NCBI GenBank assembly: GCA_029721435.1
Contig: CM056580.1
Coordinates: 27,584,367 to 27,648,366 of the forward strand
DNA: 64,000 nucleotides
From: Gymnothorax reevesii
Lineage: Eukaryota > Chordata > Actinopteri > Anguilliformes > Muraenidae
Direction of reading: 5' to 3'
This document shows, piece by piece, positions 54,642-64,000 of the stretch (position 1 is the stretch's first letter; the number at the start of each line of letters is the position of its first letter). The translations under genes were made by a program, and so were the position numbers. The notes below the pieces were generated by a model. The model saw only the letters and a program-made list of their open reading frames with translations, was not told where the DNA came from and made no database searches.

Positions 54642-57519
54642 ATATCCATTTTAATGCTTGTCTTGGTGGTAGTAAATTTCCTGAGGCGAAGCAGTGTCCC
54701 ATGGGCCATTTTTGTTTAATCAACTTAATTTTCAGTTTGCCCTAATTCAAACAGACTCAAACAGTCTATTTGCAATTTTTTATTAATTTAGTTCTCAGCA
54801 GGTTGTTTTGGTTTATACTGCAATGCAGGTAGACTCGGCTGACTTGATCAAAATGCATAAACTTATCTCAGTCATGTGGCCATTATCAATTTACTGCACC
54901 TTGTGTGCACTTTGCTTTAATTGATTCACTGCCAAATTAAGGGCTAATTTTGAAAAGGCCAATTTTAAATTGAATATTTTTCTGAAGACATCGAACACAA
55001 ATGAATTGCAAACATTTGGCTGTTCAGGGAACTGAGGGTTTTTTTGAGCCCTGGTGGCAGAGTACTTCCAGCCGCTGTAATTAAACAGGACGCCCCAAGA
55101 AATAATCTGACATAATCCAAATATAATGTTTGTGTCTCCTTTCCCTGAGTAATACTCTGGCTCTCTCTTCATCAGTGCGGTGTTTCCACTGGAAGTCATA
55201 AAAACTCACTGCTTCAAAGAGGCTTCATCAGTACCTCTCAGCTCTTCCAAAACAGGCCTGGCTGGACCAGCTCCTGCCCTGTCATCACAATGGATGGTGT
55301 TTATTCGTGCAGGCCAAATCTATCACCAGCCTGTATTATACTTTTAATAGTAAACAATGATCTGGAAGGCTTTTAGCCTTTGGCCTTATTCATATTATTC
55401 TGGAGTAATGATCAGTCTCCTCAACTGTTTAAGCTCTTCTAGCCTGTTTCTTGTCAATGTTACAGTCTTAACAAAACTTGTGAAAAAGGGAGCAGATGGT
55501 ACGGCTTAACCCTATCCCTGAGAGAGAAAGTGCTGGAAACAAGTCCACTTTATCGGAAGGGGGAACACTTTAAGATGAGCGAGAATGGCCTTTTTTGAGC
55601 ATCTTGTCTTCTTGAGTTTAGCCACATTTTGTCATGGCAAACAACATGCTCAGCTGACATGACTTCAAGCTACTGACCCTACTGTGGCTGCAAGCAGGTA
55701 AAACTACGGTTAAGACTTTCACCGAATCGGAGTTTGTGTTGGCTTCCCTCAAATTTATTTCAGTCAGAAAAACTCATGCATTGACAAAAAGAGGTTTAAT
55801 AATGAAATATGAATACCATGAGATTGGCGGAGGTTCTGCTCAGGAGGTGTGCCCTAACTGGGCACAGCAAAAAAATACAAACAACAATAAATAAGCAGGG
55901 ATCAGAATTTAGAAACCCCCTCGAAGGAGAGCAGAACCAAACAGGTGGAGGCTGGGGTGGATGAGGAGAGCGAAAACCAAAAGCGCTATGCATCGCATGA
56001 GAAGGCAGAGCAAAAGCAGCTGCTAGAGCTGAGTGCAGTGTTTTATATAGACCCCTATATTCCAACATAAAACGTTGTCATACGATCGGTTTACGCTTGA
56101 TGATGCTGACGTGGCTGGAAGCAATGCTGTCAGGTGACATTGGCTTACTTGATTTTCCTGCCTGACCTAGTTTCACTTATTTTTGAGAAGTTTTTTTTTT
56201 TTTTTAAATCAAAAATGGATTTGAAGCCCCATATATATTTATGGAGGTCAAGCATTTTAACTGTGGGTCCTTAAGAAGCTTTGCAAACAAATATAGAGGA
56301 AAGGCTATTATTTTTTATTTGACTTGGATAGTTTTGAGTCTGAGCCAAAGGAATGCATTTCTTTAACCAAAATTAAACCTTTCTCAGAGACATTCTCATG
56401 TAAAATTTGGCATAATATTTCACCAATCTTTGTCATATACCTGCCTTGAGGCATTTTCGAAGACAATTTTCGTGCATTTCAGCATGACCAAATTAGCGAC
56501 TCCTTCACTGTAGCTTGATTGAAATGGAAAAAAAATATCGCTTGTGATAGTCATTATACAAAGTAGAATTTTGCACCATTTTATTGCCAGGAGAAGAAAA
56601 ATTAGGAATCGTAGAAACAAAGAGGAAGAAACTAATATCATGATTTGCAACTTCATCATAAAGAAATGTTCCTTTGTTGACTGACAGGCCCTCTCATTAA
56701 CATTACATCTGCATTGTTGTAATCCTGAGCAGTAGACAGCCTGCAGAGACATCAGTGTTTTTGGCTTAAGCGTGTCGGTTCACTGCTTTTGTCTGCTTTT
56801 CATTTTTAACCACGCTCCATCCCTGTGTTCTCGGGTGTTGGAGGGTTTTTAGAGACGCACCCATCCAAAGTAAATGGTGTCCAGTGGAGCGTAACTCTCT
56901 TCCCCGGCTCCGCTTATGCTCAGCCTGCTCTGGAACTGTTTCTCGGTGTTGGATATAAACACCTCGGCTGTCATTCATCTGGCAGAAACTTGGCCTGATT
57001 AGCTCTCGTTTTCCACAGAGAGGTGATTTCCTGGGCTGGTAGCGGGATCCATCTCTCCCATTACTGCTCTAGCGGATCAGAAGATGGCTGCGTCTCCCTA
57101 CAAGCATCTTACCGTTTGGCAGCAAATTGCCGTTGTTACGTTTTTAGTTCTTTCCTCCCATTTTGCTCTCTGTTTCCCTTTTACAGGATGAGGGATGCTA
57201 TCAGGTAAAGCACTTTCCGTGGGAAGGAACTTAAGAGCTTTTCTCAGTGCAGACTGATGCAGGTCTTGATGAGTTGACATTGCGTATTATGTAGCTGTAA
57301 GAGCCCAGAGATGCCAGGCTAATTTGTTATGAGTCATACTCTGGTCTGATGCCGATTGGAGGTTTTAAAGTCTAATGCATCACAGTGAGGTTGCTTGTTC
57401 CTGCATTTTATCAGCACTGTATCAGAAGTGGTCTCGGCTGGTTTGGGTTGTGAAAATAGGTCCGTATTATCTGCTTTGCGGGAGGCCCTGTGTGCACCTG
57501 TAACATGTGACCAGACCTG
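54642..57519. other. Intron 3 right part, one further LTR-like patch
   Basis: No supported exon. At 55790-56060 the minus strand has TCTATATAAAACACTGC, then a C-rich 90-codon frame and ATTATTAAAC, resembling a small LTR promoter region, but no ends are visible. 56770-57300 is GC-richer and non-repetitive. Confidence 0.35.
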
Positions 57520-59674
57520 CAGTGAGCTCCCAAATTACTGGCACCTCTGACTGCACAAACAATACTTTAAAAAATTCTAAAAAACATATATTTACGGAGA
57601 AACTCTAAATACCAACATGTGAGAAATACTGTATGATACTAATGTTCCAATGGAGCCAGCCAAAATCATTTACTGATTTAATTAATATTCAAGTTTCCTC
57701 CAAATCAAGGTTTCACAATTAATGGCGTCCTTAAAGATTACTGTAAATATGTCATTTAAATTCCACTTATTTAAGTTTATCTAAGTTTTAAAGAAATATA
57801 TTGAGCTATTGCATCACTTCCTGTTTCAACAGGATATAAAAATGTAACAATACATAACAAATATTAAGATTCAAATCAAAAACAGAGTTTTAGAGTCAGG
57901 AATGAAGAACAGATTTTCCCTGGTTTCCAATTCATTGCATCAGTTGAAGGCGCAATTCTGGATCGCCGAAGTCAGTATCTTGTATGGCCTTGTCCGGCGT
58001 CACACACAGCCTGGATTCTGCGATGCATGGAGTCAATCAAATGCCGAATTTCAGCCTGTGTGATGCGGTCCCATTCCTTCTGGAGTGCTTGACGCAACTA
58101 TTGGACTGTGGCTGGTTCTGGATCACACCTTCTGACCCGGAGATCCAGAATATCCCATGGATGTTATAAAGAGTTTAAATCTGGGGAATATGCAGGCCAA
58201 TCAAGACACTGAACATTATTCTGCCTCAGGTAGTCCTGACAGACTCTGGCAACATGTGGTCTCACGTTATCCTGTTGCAGCGTTAGGCGATAGCAATGGA
58301 CGAGTGGAACTGCGACAGGGGTAAGGATGTCGACCGCTGGGTCCACCCAGCAGGATGGTAGCGTCAGTATAACGTTCCCGTCGCCTACGCCATACACACA
58401 GTTTTCTGTCAGACACACTCAACTTGAACTTTGATTCATCGGAGAAGAGCACCCTATTCCACCTGAGAGCATTCCAGCCCAAATGTGCCCTTGACCATCG
58501 CAGACGGACGCAGCGACGTGCAGGAGTCAACACCAAACCATCGCGGGGATGTCGGTTCTGCAAATCGGCTTCACGCAGGCGGTTTTGTGTGGTTTGGTCG
58601 CTAATCCAGGTCTGGTGACGACCTTTGGTCTGAGCAGCAGTGACTTTAGCTGGCAGGAAGCGATTGCGCAGCTGCTGGAGGCGAATATGGCGATCCTGCT
58701 GAGGGGTGGTGACACGTGGTCTGGGGGCACGTGGTCGATCACCGGTGCTTCCTGTTTCATTATACCGGCTCCAGAGACGTGACATGGTCGACACGTGGAC
58801 GCCCAGGTTCCTTGCAACCCGTCTTTACGAAATTCTACCAGTGAGCATACCAACGGCTTGCTCTCGCTGATTTTGACCTAGGCGCGGCATGGTCACACGT
58901 TGACCCAGGATAATGCAAAGAAATATTTAAGTTGCCCATTGCTACGGCTATTTATTGACCAAATTCTCGAAGGATTGGTCAATGAGTTCTACTCAACCTG
59001 ACGGGATAGGCAAAATTCTAAACAATGTGCAATCAAGCGGAACGAGCTGCCCACACGACATAATCAAAACAATTTTCTGTGCTTTTAAGTTGTAGTTGAT
59101 GTATCATGGCTCAAAACCAATATCCCATTTTATGTACACCAAATATTTCAAAATTGTATGTGTTGCATTGGAAGTTTTGGTCAGTGTATATTGTGTTTTC
59201 TAAACATGTTGACTTGTATTTTTGAAGATTTAATTGAAAAATATCGGTGACGTCGGCCCACGCTCTCTGTCAGAAACCGGGATCTCAGGCAGAAAATGAC
59301 ATGGGGCGTGGCGGCCACAATGCGTGGCCAATCAGTCATAAACTTGTTCAAATAACACGCATAGGTGGTCGGGGACACCAGACCACACCTACAACAAAAT
59401 AACAATAACTAAAAGACAGAAACATGCAATCATCATAAAAAAGCTCCCAGGGCTCAGGCTAGGAGAACCTAAGACCCAAAATGTAAAAAAAATGAACTGT
59501 CAAGCAGCCTGTCCACCAACCTACAAGTGGCATCTTCAATTAGTAAGTGATCAATTACCTACTTGAGACTCTTATTCTATTAGTAAAGTATTATGGCACA
59601 TTTCGTGAGCCTGGCCCATATATATATTTTTTGTATTATTTGTACAGGGGTGCCAGTAAATTTTGAGTCCACTG
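57520..59674 (+). mobile_element. Outer Tc1-type element with nested insertion
   Basis: The left end CAGTGAGCTCCCAAATTACT continues GGCACC, and the right end, reverse complemented, is CAGTGGACTCAAAATTTACT and then GGCACC. A TA lies outside on the right (59675) and TG on the left. CACTTCCTGTTTCAACAGG near 57813 resembles the usual leader of such elements. Its own transposase is gone. The interior from about 57900 to 59186 belongs to another Tc1-like element. Confidence 0.75.
57972..58890 (-). pseudogene. Nearly full-length Tc1-like transposase pseudogene
   Basis: A 919-bp region runs from ATG at 58890 (MPRLGQNQREQAVGML) to TGA at 57972, about 306 codons, the normal length for the family. It has the N-terminal helix-turn-helix part (VARNLGVHVSTMSRLWSRYN), the first catalytic Asp in VLFSDESKFKLSV, the second in TLQQDNVRPHVARVCQDYLR, and WPAYSPDLN. 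The catalytic Glu codon is replaced by a TAA stop, with HPWDILDLRVRRC after it. Further stops lie at codon 22 and in the C-terminus, and a frameshift near 58300-58400. The right terminus is CAGTG at 59182-59186; the left terminus was not found. Confidence 0.93.
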
Positions 59675-60146
59675 TATGTGACACCTCCCATCTCCCACCA
59701 CCACCTGATGCCATTGTTGCTGGCTTACAGGATCGTCATGGAAACCTGCCTTGAATAAAGCCTGTATCTGCCCCATGAATAGAACAAAGATCCTTCCTGC
59801 CCCCGCCCCCTGTAAGCTGTCCTTCAGGAGTCTGCTCATGGGTTTTAGCCCTTCATGAATGTCAAGTGTCAGTAAAAGCATGTTCTTTATGCTGTGTATT
59901 CTCACGTACACAGTGATTTTTGAGTGATATTACATGTTTTTATGGAGACTCTATTTGTGAATGTTCTTACATTTTTTGTGTTCTGTATCGTCATGGTTCT
60001 TTTTGTATCTCTGACCTTTTTTTGCGTGTATGTGTATTTATGTGTCTGTGTGGCTATGTGATTTTTAAAGTGTTTTCAGGCTGGTAATGAAGAGTTTATT
60101 CTGCCCTAACTTCCTGTGACCCTTGTAATCCCTCCCTCTCCCCCAG

Positions 60147-60308
60147 GTGGGCAGCGAGCAGCAGCAGGTGACGCAGGAGCTGAGCACTGAGCAAATACCT
60201 TCTGTCCTCCCCTCCTTCCCCCATGGGACTCCTCCGCAGCGGGCACGGGTGGCTGCCGAGGCTTTGGTCCGACCCGCTAATTACTCCCGCCTGATGGCCT
60301 TCCAGGAG
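60147..60308 (+). CDS. Exon 4 of the unidentified gene
   Basis: Acceptor CCCTCTCCCCCAG and donor GAG|GTACGC bound an open 162-bp exon of 54 codons, phase 0 on both sides. It starts VGSEQQQVTQELSTEQ, has a Pro/Ser-rich link (SVLPSFPHGTPPQ) and ends in a helix RARVAAEALVRPANYSRLMA then FQE. GC content is well above the flanks. The phase agrees with the preceding exon end at 36131 and the next exon start at 61751. Function unknown; likely a linker between helical segments. Confidence 0.75.
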
Positions 60309-61750
60309 GTACGCTTCAGAGAGATGACAGTAAACTGATGAAATCATCGACCTGTCCCATTACACTACAGGCCCCGAACCTGTCATCATCGTCCACTGCT
60401 ATGCTCTCACTGTTTAGAATGCATTACGGACCACGACGTATTATGAAACAATTAATAATACAGTGCAAGGTATAATTCTAAAATAGGAAATTAAAGTGCG
60501 CTTGATATAGTACTTCATAGGTGCAACATTCTGTCTCTGATGGAAGAGATTCTGTGTTTTATCAAAAAGTAGCTGGTGTTTGCAATGTTTGCTAATACAC
60601 TGAATGTACGAACATATACCTTGAGAAGTACATGTCCGCAAACCTGTTACTGAATGTTACGATAAATGATTACCTAGCACTCTGTGTGTGATGAGATGAA
60701 AGAATTTAGATTTTTTTTTTTTTTTTAATGGCATCCATCTTTGTGCTTTGCCACATTTAGAAAAGAAAAAAAAAGAACATGTGAGTGAGGCAGTCATCTG
60801 ATGTGGTACCGTGTGGGAGCAGGACTCCGCCCCATGGAAGCGGCGGATGGCTGAGTGCTTCAGCTTCCTCCCCTTCCCTCATAGGTCATCAAAGCTGTTG
60901 TTTTAGGTAAGAGACCTAACGCGCATTAGCCCACAGAGAGAGGGAAGATGTATCAATCATTCATGATGTGCAAAGGTCTGGCCAGCTAAACAGAGTGATT
61001 TATGCAGCACGCTTCAATCAGAGAACTGCACCAAGGCGCCTCACTCATTGGAGCTTGTGAGGCATTAATGTGTTTTTAAAGATCACGCTGTCCAGTCTTT
61101 GAAACGAGATGGTGAGCCCTTTTCGATGGCCCTCTGTGTTCATTGTTTCTCTTGAGTGGACATCCAAAAATGAAACAACTCGCTGTTTTTCTGTATAAAA
61201 TGCATTTTCACCCTTTCATGATTATTTATCAACGTTCTCTCACGAGCACACGGCTTTATGATACGGTAAGCATGTCAGTTTCTATGTGCTTGGTCAAATG
61301 AACCTCATTTATTGTGTTTAGGAACTGAGTAAGTGTAAAATTAAATGTTATCAGTGGGATGTCATGCACAGAAGTACCTGTTCGCTTGTGCTTGAAGCCT
61401 TTTTGATGTGTTCATATACAGATTTGGCAGCTATAAAGTGCGTCCTTTTCGATCGATACCTGAGAATTAGATGTAGACGCACTCACGCTCAACACATTTT
61501 CTACACGGTGGATGTGTAGATTTGCCTTGCTGCAGTGATATCCGACTCTGGAAAATTGGACGGTTAGCTTACTGTATCAGGGTAAAAACCTTGGGATATA
61601 AAATGGGGTGGAAGGTTTAGCAGATGATTGGCAGGTTTAATGAGTTGTGTACATGGCTGTATATCCAGATGGAGGCACGGCAGGTAGAGGGTGGAAGGTT
61701 TGGCATGTAGTAGCAGGTGTTATGAGTTTTGCTCATGCCTGTACTTCCAG
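60309..61750. other. Intron 4
   Basis: Holds a T run at 60712-60726 and A-rich tracts, and no exon. The short intron and matching phases support linkage of the flanking exons. Confidence 0.55.
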
Positions 61751-61898
61751 GTGGAGGCGCTGCAGGCAGAGCTGGATTTCCACAGCTGCTTGTACAGCCT
61801 GCAGGTGAAGCACATACAGGACCTAATGCGAGCTGTGCAGCAGGCGTACCAAGCTTTCCAGGAAAATATAGCAGGGACTCTTTGCCTGCCACTGCAAG
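61751..61898 (+). CDS. Exon 5 of the unidentified gene, helical
   Basis: Acceptor GTACTTCCAG and donor CAAG|GTAATC bound an open 148-bp exon of 49 codons plus one base (ends phase 1). The peptide VEALQAELDFHSCLYSLQVK and then HIQDLMRAVQQAYQAFQENI is strongly helical, with leucine and aromatic residues at heptad-like spacing. This suggests a coiled-coil or helical bundle. It follows exon 4 in frame. I do not recognise the protein. Later exons are beyond the window. Confidence 0.75.
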
Positions 61899-62849
61899 GT
61901 AATCTCCATTTACCCCGCCCACCGGATTGAGCAACGTGTCAAGCAAACAGCACAGCACCATCGTGAACATGGCCCAAAGGTGGCCACAGATGGAAGTGAG
62001 ATGAACAGCGCGAGGAAGAGATAAAGGAACACGCATTACACACCAAACATCCCGGGAGGCTGTTAATGGAGGGGAGCTCAGAGCTCCGCAGTGATCTCAG
62101 GTCCTAATTGACGGCTCATGCGGCGGCCATTAAGAATCTGGGTTCATCTGCGCTGAAGTGTGCCAGCGATAATGTTCATGCAGCTCCCCGCAGAAGGCTG
62201 GGTGGGGGGGGGGGTGGGGGGTGAATTATGGTAATGGCAGAAAATAATGCGGGTTCTGCTGCCTTTCTATTATCAGGGAGGGATGAGTGACAGGTCTGAT
62301 CTGGGGTACGGGGTGGGCAGGTGCATTGGGAGTGTCGTCTGTGGGTGTTGTGCAGTGTTTTTTAGGTAAATTCTGTAAACACGCATCTGTTTAAATAGAT
62401 GTTGCAAAATGGAGGGAGATGGATGTTTTTCAGATGGATGTTGTATTTTTTCGCTCAATTTGGGATGAGAAGTTAGGCTGTCAGAGCCATTTCTCTCAGC
62501 TATAGAAACTAAAAGTTACTGCCGGATCTGTGGCGGACATGCTGTCAACCACATTTTCAACGGTGTGAGGAGGCATCTGTTCGCATCTGTCCTCAAATGG
62601 GTCGGAATGTGTAATGGGGCTCTTCGGGGAACGCTTTGAGAGCAACCTCCCATACCCGGGCCCCTGCACCCATGTGTGAAAAACACAGCAACTAGCTTGA
62701 GGGACAAAATCCTGTGCGATGGGGCTTAGGATCCCAGCATGAATGCACTACTTCTTCCACCTGTGCCAGACCTCACGGTGGTGCCCACAAGACACAGTGC
62801 TGCCCCATGGGTGTTAATGCCAAGTCTTGTAACTGATTCAATCAATTTA
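61899..62849. other. Intron 5, unassigned part
   Basis: Non-coding; includes a G-rich run at 62199-62221. No exon candidate with both splice sites. Confidence 0.4.
62199..62221 (+). repeat. G-rich run, possible G-quadruplex
   Basis: Twenty G in 23 bases, broken by single T residues (GGGTGGGGGGGGGGGTGGGG type). It satisfies the usual four-run pattern for a G-quadruplex on the plus strand. Confidence 0.7.
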
Positions 62850-63350
62850 TTCCCCCTCAGTATGTTATACAGGGGGATAAAGCTATGAGCTTCTCCGTCC
62901 GTCCACCCGTCTACTATCATTTTTGAACTATTCAATATTTTCCCACAAAACTATGCACAATTTATATCGATCGACCTCAAAGTGGCGCTATAACAACAAG
63001 ATGTCGCTGCAATAATGCTATGAGTTTTGTGGGAGTGGCCTCTATTGCTAAAATGTGCTCTAACTCCTGAAAACATTGTTGAATCATCACCAAACTTCAG
63101 ATCTTTTATCGACAGGCCATTAGAGTCAAGTACACTAAATACGATGTGAATCCATCCATAGGTGGCGCGATGGCAAGCAAATAGTCATAACTCCAAAAGC
63201 AATTGCCCAATCAACTTAAAATTTTGCCTGCCTGATGTTGGTAAAATTTCTTATGGATACCTTCAAGAATCAGACTGTTCTTCGAATCACTTTTCACCAT
63301 CCCTTCTACTCTCTGAGCTATCGTGTATCTTCCTGAAACTTGAAAACATT
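62850..63350 (+). repeat. Dispersed repeat beginning with CCGTCCGTCCACC tract
   Basis: AAAGCTATGAGCTTCTCCGT followed by CCGTCCACCCGTC, then text with recurring GGTGGCGCGATGGC / AGTGGCGCTATAAC words. This resembles a family of dispersed non-coding fish repeats. No coding potential was recognised. Confidence 0.4.
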
Positions 63351-63765
63351 ATTTAAAATGTGTGAAAGGCCAATCTACCATGTGCTGGAGTACTGCTGTT
63401 TTGGTACTTTTCACAATTCAGATTTTTTGGGGGCTGGGGAATATGACCATGGACAAAAGGCAGGGACACACTTTGCAGTGTGAGTGGTCACCATGGAAAC
63501 ATTGTGCAGTCGAGACTGCAGCTCTAACACACTTTGCAAGGTTGAATGTAAAGGTAGGATTTAAGCCTAATGAGTAATGGAGTGACACATTCCCTGCATC
63601 AGGCAATGGCCCAGGCAGGCAGTGGGCGGTCTTCAGGGGATACAGTGGTGTGTACAGGAGTGGTGTGAGGCGGGGGCAGAGCTGGAACCAGAGCTGGGCT
63701 CAGCTCCAAGCACTCACATTACACTCTCAACAACCCTCTGTATTTTTCACACCCTAGGCCATGCA

Positions 63766-64000
63766 AGACGTGGAGCCACGGTAGTGGTTAAGTAGGCTTG
63801 ACTTGGGAGTTTGAGTCCTTGCCACGGCCTTCGTGGTGTGTTTTGGGTAAAACAGATCTCTCCAACACTGCTTCACTCCACCCAGGTCTATAAATGGGTA
63901 CCAGCAAATTGTTAGGGAAGCTTGACCCAGTGCTGGGGGAGTACCTGCGATGGATTGGCATCCCCTCCAGGTGGAGTAGCAATACTCCAGGTCGCCTCAT
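63766..64000 (+). mobile_element. tRNA-derived SINE, cut by the window end
   Basis: TAGTGGTTAAGTAGG (A box) and GAGTTTGAGTCC (B box) form a tRNA-like head. It is followed by a body with TATAAATGGGTACCAGC, CTTGACCCAGTGCTGG and GCATCCCCTCCAGG, a layout known for fish SINEs. The 3' end and target duplication lie outside the window. Confidence 0.75.

Noticed and set aside
55796..56068. Complete LTR element
   Set aside because: The TATA-like motif and C-rich region resemble an LTR, but neither end nor a target duplication is visible, so it is only mentioned in the regional entry.
63362..63577. 71-codon plus-strand frame as a sixth exon
   Set aside because: It looks partly coding (CEWSPWKHCAVETAAL), but no acceptor matches the phase 1 end of exon 5 and there is no clear donor.

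Overview
The window looks like ray-finned fish nuclear DNA. It has no compact genes or operons. It does have tRNA-derived SINEs, many decayed Tc1/mariner relatives of the kinds common in fish, hAT-type MITEs, a Ty3/gypsy fragment, LTR-like blocks and an (AT)n(AC)n(AT)n microsatellite. The species cannot be named from the sequence.

Host coding content is very sparse. I can support five plus-strand exon candidates: 4226-4340, 35687-35711, 35904-36131, 60147-60308 and 61751-61898. They are flanked by plausible splice sites, and reading phase is compatible across the two long introns (about 31 kb and 24 kb) and the 1.4 kb one. They fit one gene running left to right whose two ends lie outside the window. 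The encoded peptide is mostly helical, with coiled-coil-like stretches. I do not recognise the family. The short exon and the third exon do not join in frame, and the third exon changes frame internally, so either the assembly has base errors there or the gene is decaying.

Most of what can be annotated is mobile DNA inside these introns. From left to right: a 497-bp tRNA-type SINE with a 13-bp target duplication (450-946); an LTR (6841-7844, minus) carrying a hAT MITE with a perfect 8-bp duplication; a Tc1 relic with its own MITE (8.85-9.79 kb); a minus-strand Tc1 relic (12.7 kb); a pogo/Tigger-like relic split by a SINE (14.0-14.8 kb); and a nest at 22.9-26.6 kb, where a Harbinger-like element sits inside a Tc1 transposase and itself holds a gypsy fragment and a palindromic element.

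A 988-bp element at 27.03-28.02 kb has inverted ends and arrays of a short CpG word in both orientations. Further Tc1 relics lie at 32.6 and 52.5 kb, and two nested Tc1-type elements at 57.5-59.7 kb. Long-terminal-repeat-like blocks lie at 32.0 and 53.5 kb, opposed transposon ends at 36.3 and 41.6 kb, a hAT MITE at 40.7 kb, and a SINE is cut by the window edge at 63.8 kb.

The most novel-looking items are the three GC-rich elements built from a repeated short word (27.0, 24.8 and 33.5 kb), the readable nesting order at 22.9-26.6 kb, and the fragmentary gene with very long introns.
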